In this document: piece by piece, positions 23,001 to 34,702 of the stretch | How the letters are laid out: each line of letters begins with the position of its first letter | Numbering within the stretch: position 1 is the stretch's first letter | The notes under the pieces: model-generated | Told to the model about the DNA's origin: nothing | The model's input: only the letters and a program-made list of their open reading frames with translations | Database searches by the model: none | Position numbers and translations under genes: made by a program | DNA from: Phoenix dactylifera | Taxonomy: Eukaryota; Streptophyta; Magnoliopsida; Arecales; Arecaceae | Length of the DNA: 64,000 nucleotides | Direction of reading: 5' to 3' | Assembly: GCF_009389715.1 (NCBI RefSeq) | Contig: NC_052399.1 | Coordinates: 14,201,646 to 14,265,645 of the forward strand

Positions 23001-26000
23001 CTATTGGTGATACACCCGGAGGTTTTCGGAGCTCCAGCTTCGTGGAATTGGGCTCCCGTCAAGAGACTCCAGCTTGTACGCTCCGGGTCGCTGGACGCAC
23101 ACGACCCGGTAGGGCCCTTCCCAGTTCGGAGCCAATTTTCCTCGCTCGGTCGGCTGAGAGGCTTCAGCTCTTCTGAGGACGAGGTCTCCCACCTTGAAGG
23201 ACTTGACTTTGACTTTGGCGTTGTAGTATTGCGCCGTCTTTTGCTGGTACCTCGCCATGCGGATTTGGGCGGCTTTCCTTGTCTCCTTGATTAGGTCCAG
23301 GTTGTTTCTGAGCTGCAAGAAGCTGGAGTCGGCGTCATAATGCTCTACCCTCGGAGAAGGGAGCCCGATCTCCAACGGAATGACGGCTTCCGTTTCATAT
23401 GTCAAATTGAAAGGAGTTTCGCCGGTGGGTACACGGAACGTGGTCCGATAAGCCCACAGGACGTTGTATAGGTCTTCGACCCACTGTCCCCTGGACTGTT
23501 CGAGCCTGGCTTTGAGCCCCTGCAAAATAGTACGATTCGTTACCTCGGTTTCTCCATTTGTCTGAGGATGCGCGACCGAGGTGAAGCGGTGGTCGATGCC
23601 GAGCTCGGAGCAGAACTCTCTGAAGCGAGCGTTGTCAAACTGGCAACCGTTGTCTGATATAAGGATGCGGGGGAGTCCGAATCTGCAGATTATTGACTTC
23701 CAAACGAAGTCCCGCATCTTCTGCTTGGTGATCCGGACGACTGGCTCGGCTTCCACCTATTTAGTAAAATAGTCGATGGAGACGACCAAAAATTTTCTTT
23801 GCCCGATTGCCAGGGAAAATGGTCCCAGAATATCAATTCCCCATTGGGCAAATGGCCAGGAGGAACTGATCGAGGTCAGCAGGGCCGAGGGTCGGCGTTG
23901 GATGTTGGCGTTCCTCTGGCATCGGTCGCATCTCCGGACGAAGTCTAGCGTATCCTTCTGGAGTGTCGGCCAGTAATATCCCTGGCGCAAAATCTTGTGC
24001 GCCAGCGCTCGGCCTCCGAGATGATTTTCATAAATCCCTTCATGGACTTCGCGCATTGCATAATCCGCCTCTGTCGGGCGGAGGCATCTGAGGAGGGGAG
24101 AGGTGAAAGATCTCCGATAAAGCCTGCCTTCGTACAATATGTACCGAGCGGCTAGACGCTTGACTCGGCGAGCCTCGCGTTCGTCATTGGGGAGGACTTC
24201 ATTTTGTAGATAGCTGACGAGCTCGTCCATCCAGCTCGGCTCGATTTCGATGCAAAAGGCTGGCTCGGGTTTCTCCGTGCTGAGTTTTTGGAGGTACTCC
24301 AGCGCTGCCGCTTTGGGAAGCTCGCTCATGCGAGAGGATGCCAACTTTGACAGTTGATCTGCTCTGAGGTTCTCCGACCTGGCAATGTGTTGGATGTAGA
24401 AAGAGCTCAGGGTCGAGGTGAGATCCCGCACTTTCCGAAGATATTCCTGCATCGTGGGCTCTCTGGCTTCGAAGTCGCCCAAGATTTGGTTCACAACCAG
24501 TTGGGAGTCGCTGAAGGCCTGTAGGTCCTCCACTTCCAGCTTCCTTGCCAACTTGAGCCCGGCGATGAGTGTCTCGTATTCCGCCACATTGTTGGAGGCG
24601 GAAAACTCGAGACGTAGAGCCTGCTCGGCGACCACTCCATCTGGACTGGTGAGGATGAGGCCCGCTCCACTACCCCTCGAGTTCGAAGAACCGTCGACGT
24701 GCAGAGTCCACGTCGACCTCGGGGTCTGCTCCGTTGGTGCGGGCTCGAACTCGGCCTCGTCTGGCACAGTGCACTCGACTATAAAGTCGGCGAGCGCCTG
24801 CGCTTTGATCGCCGATCTGGGTCGGTACTCGAGGTCGACCTCTCCGAGCTTGACGGCCCACTTTGTAATTCGGCTAGCACGGTCTGATCGTTGCAGGATC
24901 TGCTTCATCGGCTGGTCGGTCAACACGGCCACCGTGTGAGCTTGAAAATAGGGCCGAAGTCTCCGAGCCGAGACAACTAGGGCAAAGATGGTCTTTTCCA
25001 GCTTGGAGTATCGGGTCTCGGCATCCCTCAAGACCCGGCTAGTGTAGTATACCGATCTCTGAAGCTTGCTCTCCTCTCAAACCAGGACCGAGCTCACTGC
25101 AACTGGAGAAACAGCCAGGTACAGATAAAGGAGCTCACCCTGCTGAGGCTTTGTGAGCAAAGGAGGAGAAGCGAGGAGACGCTTAAGCTCTTCGAAAGCT
25201 TGCTGGCACTCCGCCGACCACAAAAAATTCTTCGGCCGCTTGAGAGTCGCGAAGAACGGAAGACAACGCTCGGCCGATCGAGAAACAAATCTTCCGAGAG
25301 CTGCAACCCGTCCCGTAAGCCGCTGCACCTCTTTAACTGTCCTTGGGGGCACCATCTCTTGGAGCGCTCGGATCTTCTCGGGGTTGGCTTCAATTCCCCG
25401 TTGGGTGATCACAAAGCCGAAGAACTTGTCCGAGGTGACTCCAAATGCACCTTTCGCGGGATTGAGCTTCATCCGGTGCTTTCGAAGCATGGAGAATGCT
25501 TCGTCGAGGTCAGCCACATGATCCTTCGTCATTCGACTCTTTACCAGCATGTCGTCGACATAGACCTCCATGTTTCGGCCTATTTGGTCTTTGAAGATTT
25601 GGCTGATCAGCCTTTGATAAGTTGCTCCAGCATTCTTTAAGTCGAAGGGCATCACTTTGTAACAATAGGTGCTCCCGTCAGTAATAAAGGCTGTCTTTTC
25701 TTCATCTTCCGGCGCCATCCGTATCTGGTTGTACCCTGAGAAGGCGTCCATGAATGTCAACAGCTCATGTCCCGAGGCAGAGTCCATGAGCTGGTCGATG
25801 CTAGGGAGTGGCAAGCTGTCCTTCGGGCAAGCCTTGTTCAGGTCGGTGTAGTCCACGCACATGCGCCACTTTCCGCTAGCCTTTTCGACGAGGACCACAT
25901 TGGCGAGCCACTCCGGATAAGATATCTCCCGGATGAAGCCGGCCTTGAGGAGTTTGTCGACTTCCTCGGCCGCTGCTCGTTGTCGCTCTGGAGCGGCATT

Positions 26001-28454
26001 TCGCTTCTTTTGTCGCACGGGCTTACAGGTCGGTTTTACTTGGAGTCGGTGGACTGCGACCTCCGGATCTATTCCCGGCATGTCGGCAGGCGACCAGGCG
26101 AAGACGTCCATGTTGGCCTGTAGAAAGTTGATAAGGCGTTCCCTTTCGCGGGCATCAAGGCCGGAGCCGACCTGCACGGTTAGCTCAGGGCAATTTTCTC
26201 GTAAGGAAATTTGGGTGAGTAGCTCACCAGGCTCTACCCGCTTCTTCTGTGGGCCGACCCGTGCCTCTAAGGTTTCGGCCGCGAGCTTGCCATCTAATGT
26301 CGAGGCCGACACTTTGGCTGGTTGTTTCGCTTCGTGGGTCGCCATGTAGCATCGCCTTGCTACCGCCCGGTCCCCACGGACTTCGCCGACTCCGTGGCCG
26401 GTGGGGAACCGCATAAGTAGGTGGCAGGTTGAGACCACGGCTTGAAGAGCGTTGAGCCCTGGTCTTCCAAGGATGGCATTATAGGCCGAGGGCAAACGCA
26501 CCACGAGGAAATCCATCCTCACGGTACTCTCTCGGGGGGCGAGGCCGACCGTGATCAGGAGATCGATCTCGTCCTCCACTGGAACTGAGTCTCCAGTAAA
26601 TCCGACCAGCGGGGCATTCATCCTCCGTAATTGCTTCTCTGCCATCCCCATTCTAGAATAGGCGTCAAAGTACAAAACATTAGCCGAGCTTCCATTATCA
26701 ACTAAGACACGCTTTACATCAAACTTGTTTACAATTATAGAGATGACCACAGCATCATCGTGAGGGGTCTCAACCCCTTCCAAATCCTTGTCCGAGAACG
26801 AGATGGCTTCGGAAGTGCGCGGGCGCTTTGGGGGAATCCCCTCTTGGGCTGGCTCTCCAGCCGGGCTTCCTCCTCCAATTACATTGATGGTGCCGGCGAT
26901 GGGCCTATTATCATTTGGATTTTCGGGTTGTACAGCGTTTTCTGCCGGCCTCCTTTCCTCACGCCGGCCCCGCACGAACCGGTTGAGTACCCCGCGGCGG
27001 ATGAGCGCCTCAATCTCGTCTCGGAGCTGGAAACAATCCTCCGTATTATGGCCGTGGTCCCGGTGGAAGCGGCAGTACTTTCTGGGATTACGCGGGACTC
27101 CTATGTCCCGCATCGGGGGTGGGGGTCGGAAGAAATCCCGACCTTCGATCTCCATCAGGATCTCGGCCCGAGATGCGTTGATGGGAGTGTAGTTCTCGTA
27201 CCTCCCCGAGTGCATCCGAGGCCGTAGCGGGGATCTGGGTCGAGGCTGGGACCTTGATCGAAACCGTCTCTGCTGCCGAGGCGGGCTCCTTAGTCGAGGC
27301 AGGTTCCCATCCTGGCGGGGAGATCGACTTCCCGGGTGGCCACGTTCCTCGTGGCGCTTCTTCTGCTTCTTGGAAGCCGGCTCGGTCGCACCTCGCCTAG
27401 AGGCGATAGCCTCCTCGGCCTTCGCGTATTTTCGAGCTCGGGCCAGCATCTCGGTGAAGTCGGCAGGGAAGCTCTTCTTGATAGAGAAGAGAAATCTGTA
27501 GGAGCGAGCCCCAGTCTTCAGCGCCGACATGGCTATCGACTGGTCGAGCTCGCGGACCTCCCAGGTTGCAGCTGTGAAACGGTCGAGATACTCCCTGAGA
27601 GATTCTCCCTCCCGCTGCTTGACGTCCAGGAGCGAGTCCGACGTTCGCCGCTGGCGCCGGCTGGCAACGAAGTTGGTGGCAAACTGCCTGCCGAGCTGCT
27701 CAAAAGAGGAGACTGTGCTCGGCTTCAGTCCCGAAAACCAAAGCCGAGCCAATCCCCGCAGAGTAGCTGGGAAGGCCTTGCAGAGCACGGCCTCCGAAGA
27801 CCCTTGCAATGCCATGAGGGCTCGGTAGCTCTCCAAATGATCGAGGAGGTCGGTAGTCCCGTGGTAGGGCTCCACCTGGGGCATTTTGAATCTGGGTGGA
27901 ACCGGCTCATCCTCGATCTGGCGGGAAAAGGGGGACTTGGTAGTAAACTCAAAGTCGCCCTCGCGCCTTGCCTTTCTGCTGTGAAGCGCCTCGATCTGGC
28001 GCTCAAGATTCTCGACCTTCCTATCGAGCTCCCCGGCTTGGGAGATTGCCACAGTAGTCTGCTCCGACTCGCGGCGGTCCGGGGCCGACTCGGCTTCTAA
28101 GAGCTGCAGTCTTCTGTCTAGGCTTCCCCCTGGCAGCTCTCTCTGGGGTGACGCTCTTTCTTCGTTATTGGCCCTGGAAGAGCCATGAAGATTCTGGCCC
28201 AGGAGGATCGGGCCATTCGGAGGAAGCTCCGGCGGGATCTGGGCCTGCGGAGGCAGCGTAGGTGGGGCTTCCTCATGCCGCAGGCCTTGGACGGCGGCGG
28301 CCAAAGCCTGGACTTGCTGCACCAGGACGTTGAACTGCTCCGGTTGAACTTGAGAAACCGGATCAGCCGAAGAAAGTGAGTTCTGGACAGAGTGTCCAGG
28401 ACTTGACGGAAGACGCCGGGAAGCGTTGGAGGCTCCTTTACTTCTCAACTTCAT
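23001..28454 (-). mobile_element. gag-pol region of the Tat element
   Basis: Domains in transcription order, by position: gag (about 28450-27100) with a CHHC-type knuckle near 27050; aspartic protease (VDNGSSANVLY) near 26700; reverse transcriptase with the YVDDM box near 25560; a first RNase H near 25000; a second, archaeal-type RNase H (HVDGSSNSRGSGAGL, ASNNVAEYE) near 24600-24700; then integrase (zinc-binding HHCC near 23950, core with SDNGCQFDN near 23660) ending at 23001. All expected pol parts are present. The frame is broken about twice, so the copy looks inactive although young. Confidence 0.93.
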
Positions 28455-28469
28455 GGCCGCGACTCGGAC

Positions 28470-28487
28470 CCTTCCTCTAGCGCCAAC
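28470..28487 (-). other. Primer-binding site of the Tat element
   Basis: Directly inside the 5' LTR, the minus strand reads GTTGGCGCTAGAGGAAGG. This is the expected place and style for a tRNA-primer site in Tat elements. I do not assign the tRNA. Confidence 0.75.
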
Positions 28488-29366
28488 TGTTGCTGGAAAC
28501 GGGACCCGGGGATGACCTGTCCGCTGGGAAGGAGGAGCTCCGTCGAGAACTGGCGGGCGGTGATCCGTCGGCGGGCAGCATCCTCCGAGAGATCTGCAAG
28601 AAAGCCGGTGGCTGGGGTTTCCGGCGCCGGCCCTCCGATGCTTAAGTCAGAGGGGGCCAATCTGTGGGGGAGGAGAGAGGAGGAAGATATACTTTTTCGG
28701 GTTTCAGAGTCCAACCCCCTCTAGGATGGAGGGGTCCCCTTTTTATAGGGAGTGTTGGGTTACCTGTGATGTGATGGGGCGAGGTTGCCGTACGGCTTAG
28801 CACGTCGCATGAGTTGGCGCGCGATCAGGTGAATTAATACCTTGATGTCGGAGGTGAGGCCGGGATCAGAGAGTTGTCACGGCTGACCGAACACTGCCGA
28901 GCTGATTTGCCGTGGAGGACCGAAGATCCGTAGATAATAGGAGCCACGCGTTTTAATTGTGGAGTAAGCCGAAGATATGCATTAATTGTTGAGTGAGCCG
29001 GAGATATACATTAATTGTTGAGTAAGCCGGAGATATGCATTAATTGTTGAGTGAGCCGGAGATATACATTAAACGTTGAGTGAGCCGGGGGTCTGCAAAG
29101 ACCATGCGCATTGAATGCTGGGGGCGGTGACAGGGTATGGCCCATGACCGGACTTCCGAAGGATGCGACCGCGGTAGGTAAGCGACGAGGTCGGACTTCC
29201 AAGGTCAAGAGCTCTGAAGTTAGACGCCTGGCGGGGCGCCAGGTCGGGCGTCCGGTCGGATGTCCGAGGTCGGGCGTCCGGTCGGATGTCCGGGGTCGGG
29301 CGATTCCGAGGTCGTGGGCCGTTGGCGCGCTCAAGTGCTTAGGGAGCGACTTACATTCCCCCAACA
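28488..29366 (-). repeat. 5' LTR of the Tat element (full length)
   Basis: An 879-base LTR with TG...CA ends. A minus-strand TATAAAAAG box lies near 28740-28748. Within the part absent from the other LTR are several copies of a roughly 29-base repeat, GTTGAGTGAGCCGGAGATAT, at about 28985-29090. Confidence 0.9.
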
Positions 29367-29499
29367 CTGTTCATGGCATCTCGAAGCCTGATCTCCTCCT
29401 TTTGCGCAGGCAGGCTCATTTTGAGCTGCATGCCTCGTCACATGGCTTCTGGCAATCTATGGTTTTGCAAAGGCCGTGGGTTTTGTTTCCTTCGTATTG

Positions 29500-30420
29500 G
29501 GACGAACCTGAAAGTTGGGTCATAATCAAATAAATTCGTCAATATTTATAGTCAGCTGGTTGTCAGAGCATAACGACCAGCCTTCTTTCATTTCTTTGGG
29601 CAAGACCTTATCATGAGTTGAATCCTTCACTAATGCAAATTAGTTTTTCTTTCTAATGGTTAATCTGGATGAAAGTTTCCAACCTGCAAGCCTTATCCCA
29701 CCTATACTGCATCGGAACTTTTCATGAAATTTAAGTGGTAAAAGGTTTGCATAAAAGGACATGGAATATTTGCAACAAGTGATGAGAATTCTAGATGTCA
29801 GAATCGAGGAGATTAGCCCTATTATCAAATCAAGGATTTCTAGGAAGCTCAAGACTTTGGATTTCTGATCCTAGATGGCAGTCTGGGAGGTTTGTGGTTT
29901 GTAGAATTAGAACATCGGAGATTAGGAAAATAAGTTTCGTTGTGTCCACCTATAGACAGATCCAGTTCTGACAGATTCTGATGAAATTTAGTAATAACTG
30001 AACAAAACAATAAAAACACAGAAACTAAGCTCATATTCTTGTGGGCAACAAGAAGACCTCGAGTGTGATTAAGCTCGTTCAGAAAGACTTTCAGAACTGT
30101 TATCATGTGAATAAGATGTCTGATTGGCAGACTCGGATTGTGGTGCCCTAGAATTAGTTCTGATATGGAGCAGGAATTGTACAATTAGACCCTTAAGCTA
30201 CACTGGTTAAGTAGCATCAATCAATGCTATGCAGCTAACATAACATGATGGGAGACATCTGATGGTTAATCAGAGGATTGTGATGGATTGGTGGGACTTA
30301 GTGGCTTGGTCTTTGATAGGTAGGACAGGAGCAGGATAGGGGGTGTGTGTGCTAATTACCCTCAGGACAAGGTACAAAAGTGGTGCTTGGAATCACTGGG
30401 ATGGGAAGCTTGCTATCCTT
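29500..30420. other. AT-rich tail of unit A
   Basis: Nearly identical to about 33020-34012 in unit B. The open frame at 29849-30184 (minus) is conserved in B only because the DNA is duplicated. It has no domain and starts among presumed noncoding DNA. Confidence 0.6.
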
Positions 30421-30866
30421 CATTATGGTGGAGCAAAAAAAAGCATGACTATAGTTATAGCCTCATAATTTGTTGACATTTATGTATTACTAGATGACGA
30501 TAATATATACATATGTCCTTGTTGAATTTGGAATTGGATGTCACGCTAGCAGATGACACATTGAATATATAGACTACTGCTGAATGCCTATATCTGCAAA
30601 TGGGTAGGGCTGACACTAAGCCGGACCCATCTTGCTTACCTTTCATTATGGTGGAGCAAAAAAAAGCATGACGATAGTTATAGCCTCATAATTTGTTGAC
30701 ATTTATGTATTACTAGATGACGATAATATATACCTATGTCCTTGTTGAATTTGGAATTGGATGTCACGCTAGCAGATGACACATTGAATATATAGACTAC
30801 TGCTGAATGCCTATATCTGCAAATGGGTAGGGCTGACACTAAGCCGGACCCATCTTGCTTACCTTT
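30421..30866. repeat. 223-bp tandem duplication
   Basis: CATTATGGTGGAGCAAAAAA and the following roughly 220 bases are repeated at 30644 with very few differences. A further partial restart, 188 bases on, begins at 30931 (GTTGAATTTGGAATTGGATG). Confidence 0.9.
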
Positions 30867-30966
30867 TGGGTCATGATTTTGGACTCGGGCTGACTCGATT
30901 GGACGAGCTTTGGCCCGGCCAATAAAAACTGTTGAATTTGGAATTGGATGTCACGCTAGCAGATGA

Positions 30967-31806
30967 CACATTGAATATATAGACTACTGCTGAATGCCTA
31001 TATCTGCAAATGGGTAGGGCTGACACTAAGCCGGACCCATCTTGCTTACCTTTTGGGTCATGATTTTGGACTCGGGCTGACTCGATTGGACGAGCTTTGG
31101 CCCGGCCAATAAAAACTGTTAAAGCCAAAGACTCATCCAAGTGTGACCCAAATCAAAATGTTCATATCTAGCTTGAAACTATGTCTCGGATGAATTTTGC
31201 AACTTGGTTAGCAATTCTTTTATACCTAAAAATATAATAACTAATAGTCAAATATGAATTCATTAAAAGTGAGAATAGAGATAATTTACCCACAAAAAAA
31301 AATTAGAAAAAAAAAAAGTGGTTGTCCGCTATTGGTCTGCCCGCGAGCCGCGGAGGGCCTCAGGGGCGGCGGCTAGTTGTCCTTCCACATTGAATATATA
31401 GACTACTGCTGAATGCCTATATCTGCAAATGGGTAGGGCTGACACTAAGCCGGACCCATCTTGCTTACCTTTTGGGTCATGATTTTGGACTCGGGCTGAC
31501 TCGATTGGACGAGCTTTGGCCCGGCCAATAAAAACTGTTAAAGCCAAAGACTCATCCAAGTGTGACCCAAATCAAAATGTTCATATCTAGCTTGAAACTA
31601 TGTCTCGGATGAATTTTGCAACTTGGTTAGCAATTCTTTTATACCTAAAAATATAATAACTAATAGTCAAATATGAATTCATTAAAAGTGAGAATAGAGA
31701 TAATTTACCCACAAAAAAAAATTAGAAAAAAAAAAAGTGGTTGTCCGCTATTGGTCTGCCCGCGAGCCGCGGAGGGCCTCAGGGGCGGCGGCTAGTTGTC
31801 CTTCCA
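30967..31806. repeat. 419-bp tandem duplication
   Basis: The block starting CACATTGAATATATAGACTA at 30967 is repeated at 31386, seemingly without a difference along its length, including the A-rich tract and the start of the GC-rich block. This near identity means a very recent event. Confidence 0.9.
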
Positions 31807-32105
31807 CTGTTGAGAGCGGGAGGTGTTCGCTGCTCTGTGAAACCAGCCTAACGCTGTTCCCTCCTCTTCAGGAGATGCGCGACCCAAGCTTTCGCTCAAG
31901 GCGCATATCTCGCAACTCCACTTGGAACGGGCTAAGCCAACCATTCGCACCACTTGAACCCAGACTCGGGAGCGTGACCCCACGTCCGAACCACTTTAAT
32001 GCCCCCACTCGGGTTACAAGCTCCCGCAACGAAGCTCGGCGATAGCGAAAGCGGGACTTCTGTCTCTTAAACCAACTTATGATTCTGCACGCACGCGATG
32101 TGGGA
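31807..32105. other. GC-rich noncoding block, unit B copy
   Basis: Continuation of the GC-rich block that begins at 31738, homologous to 15958-16334. It contains no gene. It joins the truncated end of the ERF-like piece. Confidence 0.5.
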
Positions 32106-32639
32106 CTAAAATGACCGGCTTCCTAGGTGCCGTAAGACTGCCCATGGCAGCCGTCGCATTCCCTCCATGTCGTAGGCCAGGGCAGCCTCTTGGGCAGTGT
32201 CGAAGGTCCCAAGCCAATGCCTTTCCTTGGTCGTGGAGTCCCTTACCTCAGCAGCATACCTCCCCCAGGACCGCCTCCTCACACCAAGGAACCTCCCTGG
32301 CTCTGCGGGCTTCCTCCTCCCTCTCCTCTCAGGACAGGAGCTGGCTGTGGTTGCTGGCGATGACGATGAGGATGGCTTAGCCTGACAGAAGCCCAGTGAG
32401 GGTGGGTTGTGGCCTTGAGCTTTCGGTGCTGCGGTGTCCAAGGTTTTTGAGGAGGACATTGGTTGGAAACGTGAGGAGAAGAGGGAGGGAGCTGGAGAAA
32501 GCCAGAGGTGGTTATGAGTGAGGTCGTTTGGTTTTGGAGAGGGGTGGGGAGGTGAAGAGAGGTCCAGGGGAGTTAAATTCGGTGCTGCTGGATGCGGTAG
32601 GAGGGAAAAGGACATTGTAGATGGGATAGGAGCTGTCAA
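32106..32639 (-). pseudogene. Truncated AP2/ERF gene piece, unit B copy
   Basis: An open frame of 177 residues on the minus strand. The likely original protein start is [16 protein letters not shown]; about sixty proline-rich residues upstream may be former 5' untranslated sequence. A basic stretch ([16 protein letters not shown]) leads into the AP2/ERF domain ([34 protein letters not shown]). The domain ends at AYD, and a short foreign tail ([12 protein letters not shown] onwards) follows, so the final helix is lost. The best match is the LEP/FZP/ERF086 group that controls meristem and inflorescence branching. The open frame means it could be expressed, but an incomplete DNA-binding fold makes activity unlikely. 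Unlike unit A it carries no LTR. Confidence 0.85.
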
Positions 32640-32654
32640 GGATTCATGACTAGC

Positions 32655-33010
32655 TTCACCAATTAGAATAATACTTTTACATTGTGAACAAACTCTTGTT
32701 TCATTGAGACATGATCTTTTTCTAAATCAGTCAGCCTCATCCTTGTTCTTGCGACCTCAAGCTTCGGTTCCCTGTTCTTTCTCTTCACTGATGCAAAACT
32801 GTCCATTGGGGAGATGGTACCACTCCCCACCCCACTGCCTGTTCTCTCTCTTCACCGAACCAAAGAACTGATCATGGCTTCTGTTCATGGCATCTCGAAG
32901 CCTGATCTCCTCCTTTTGCGCAGGCAGGCTCATTTTGAGCTGCATGCCTCGTCACATGGCTTCTGGCAATCTATGGTTTTGCATAGGCCGTGGGGCTTTG
33001 ATTCCTTCAT
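32655..33010 (-). pseudogene. NPH3/RPT2-like BTB gene piece, unit B copy
   Basis: Minus-strand translation gives, across more than one frame, pieces in the order of an NPH3-family C-terminus: CKTIDCQK..DEAC near 32960, AAQNE, EEIRLRDAMN near 32900, SVKRENR near 32840, and [18 protein letters not shown] near 32740. NPH3 proteins typically have LMDCQKLS.EAC.HAAQNERLP, then EQ.RLRDAM, then a coiled coil, so the match is convincing. The frame changes show decay. The piece lies directly upstream of the ERF piece, in the same orientation. Confidence 0.75.
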
Positions 33011-33019
33011 ATTGGGATG

Positions 33020-34012
33020 AACCTGAAAGTTGGGTCATAATCAAATAAATTCGTCAATATAGTCAGCTGGTTGTCAGAGCATAACGACCAGCCATCTTTC
33101 ATTTCTTTGGGCAAGACCGTACCATGAATGAGTTGAATCCTTCACTAATGCAAATTAGTTTTTCTTTCTAATGGTTAATCTGGATAAAAGTTTTCAACCT
33201 GCAAGCCTTATCCCACCTATACTGCATCGGAACTTTTAATGAAATTTAAGTGGTAAAAGGTTTGCATAAAAGGACATGGAATATTTGCAACAAGTGATGA
33301 GAATTCTAGATGTCAGAATCGAGGAGATTAGCCCTATTATCAGATCAAGGATTTCTAGGAAGCTCAAGACTTTGGATTTCTGATCCTAGATGGCAGTCTG
33401 GGAGGTTTGTGGTTTGTAGAATTAGAACATCGGAGATTAGGAAAATAAGTTTCGTTGTGTCCACCTATAGACAGATCCAGTTCTGATATAGTCTGATGAA
33501 ATTTAGTAATAACTGAACAAAACAATAAAAACACAGAAACTAAGCTCATATTCTTGTGGGCAACAAGAAGACCTCGTGTGTGATTAAGCTCGTTCAGAAG
33601 GACTTTCAGAACTGTTATCATGTGAATAAGATGTCTGATTGGCAGACTCGGATTGTGGTGCCCTAGAATTAGTTCTGATATGGAGCAGAAATTGTACAAT
33701 TAGACCCTTAAGCTACACTGGTTAGGTAGCATCAATCAATGCTATGCAGCTAACATAACATGATGGGAGACATCTGATGGTTAGTCAGAGGACTGTGATG
33801 GATTGGTGGGAGTTAGTGGCTTGGTCTTTGATAGGTGAGACAGGAGCAGGAAATGGCTCCATTGGTGCAATTGGTGTGACCAACCGAAGTTGATGTCGGA
33901 GGAAGCGGGCATAGAGTGCAGAATAGGGGGGGTGTGTGCTGATTTCCCTCAGGACATGGTACAAAAGAGGTGCTTGGAATCACTGGGATGGGAAGCCTGC
34001 TATCCTTCATTA
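33020..34012. other. AT-rich tail of unit B
   Basis: A copy of 29500-30420 with small indels (an extra roughly 60 bases near 33860-33930). I see no gene in it. Confidence 0.6.
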
Positions 34013-34405
34013 TGGTGGACCAAAAAGAATTATAGCCTCATAATTTGTTGACGTTTATGTATTACTTGATGATGATAATATACACCTATGTCCTTGTTGA
34101 ATTTGAAATTGGATGTCACGCTAGCAAATGACACATTGAATATATAGACAGCTAAATGCCTGCATCTGCAAATGGGTAGGGCCGAGACTGGGCCGGACCC
34201 AACCTGCTTATATTTTGGGTCATGATTTTAGACCCGGGCTTAACTCGTTGGTTGATTGGACTGGGTCAGCATTAGTCCGGCCCATGAAAACTTTTTAAAC
34301 CAAAGGCCCATCCGACTGAGCCAGGATTAAGCGTGACATTGACTCAAACCAAAATGTTCAGGTCTGGCTTGAATCTTTGCCGGATGAATCTTGCAACTTG
34401 GTTAG
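34013..34405. repeat. Tandem segment, partial unit C
   Basis: The AT-rich head of the unit starts a third time with TATGGTGGACCAAAAAG and runs to about CTTGGTTAGCAA. It then stops. The plantacyanin gene follows 300 bases on. Confidence 0.75.
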
Positions 34406-34596
34406 CAACTTCACACCCTTTATCATGCCATGCCAAAGTCAGGCATGTGCCCATTAAGCTCATACCATGGTTTGCATTAATACAACCTGGTTTTCTAAGG
34501 CAGAATATCTTCAAAAGATTCTCGTTTACCAAACAGAGAATCCATAATATATATTTGCAGATAGATTCAATTTAATACATAGGAACCTAAGACTCT

Positions 34597-34603
34597 ATAA
34601 AAC
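34597..34603 (+). promoter_or_regulatory. TATA box of the left plantacyanin gene
   Basis: TATAAAA lies 106 bases upstream of the ATG at 34703, a normal distance for a plant gene with a short leader. Confidence 0.6.
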
Positions 34604-34702
34604 ATCTCCAATTCCTTCAGGATGTCCACCCAACCCCACAAAATACTTTAGAGGCCATTTTTCTTGCTGTGTAGTTTCAAATCCCTACAGGAGACGAGTC
34701 AA

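Larger units (their letters stand above)
17815..29366 (-). mobile_element. Ty3/gypsy retrotransposon, Tat lineage, nearly whole
   Basis: An 11.55-kb element transcribed leftward, with LTRs at 28488-29366 and 17815-18325. It is flanked by a 5-base target duplication (TTGTT at 17810-17814, CTGTT at 29367-29371; the empty site in unit B reads CTGTT). Parts in order are: 5' LTR, primer-binding site, gag-pol, a tandem-repeat zone, an antisense gene, a polypurine tract (GGGGGG core at 18328-18333), and 3' LTR. Two RNase H domains of different type plus an antisense gene before the 3' LTR mark the Tat lineage. Over about 320 aligned LTR bases I count roughly ten substitutions, which suggests a fairly recent insertion. 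The coding part has about two breaks; it is a fossil, not an active element. Confidence 0.93.
15334..30420. repeat. Tandem segment, unit A (carries two LTR-element insertions)
   Basis: Homology to unit B starts at the TATGGTGGACCAAAAAG motif and runs to the next copy of that motif at about 30421. Without the solo LTR and the Tat element, the unit is about 2.8 kb. In order it holds: an AT-rich head that recurs at 30.4, 30.9, 31.4 and 34.0 kb; a GC-rich block at 15958-16334; an ERF-like gene piece; an NPH3-like gene piece; and an AT-rich tail (29500-30420). It is probably an unequal-crossover or transposon-borne duplication. Confidence 0.8.
30421..34012. repeat. Tandem segment, unit B (empty insertion sites)
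   Basis: The second copy of the duplicated segment, in the same order and orientation as unit A, without the solo LTR and without the Tat element. Its head has been enlarged by extra internal tandem duplications (30421-31806). At both insertion sites it preserves the sequence expected before insertion. Confidence 0.85.

Noticed and set aside
29849-30184. A 111-codon minus-strand frame, conserved at 33364-33699
   Set aside because: Conservation is explained by the recent tandem duplication. It has no domain, and the copies differ in a way that does not favour coding.
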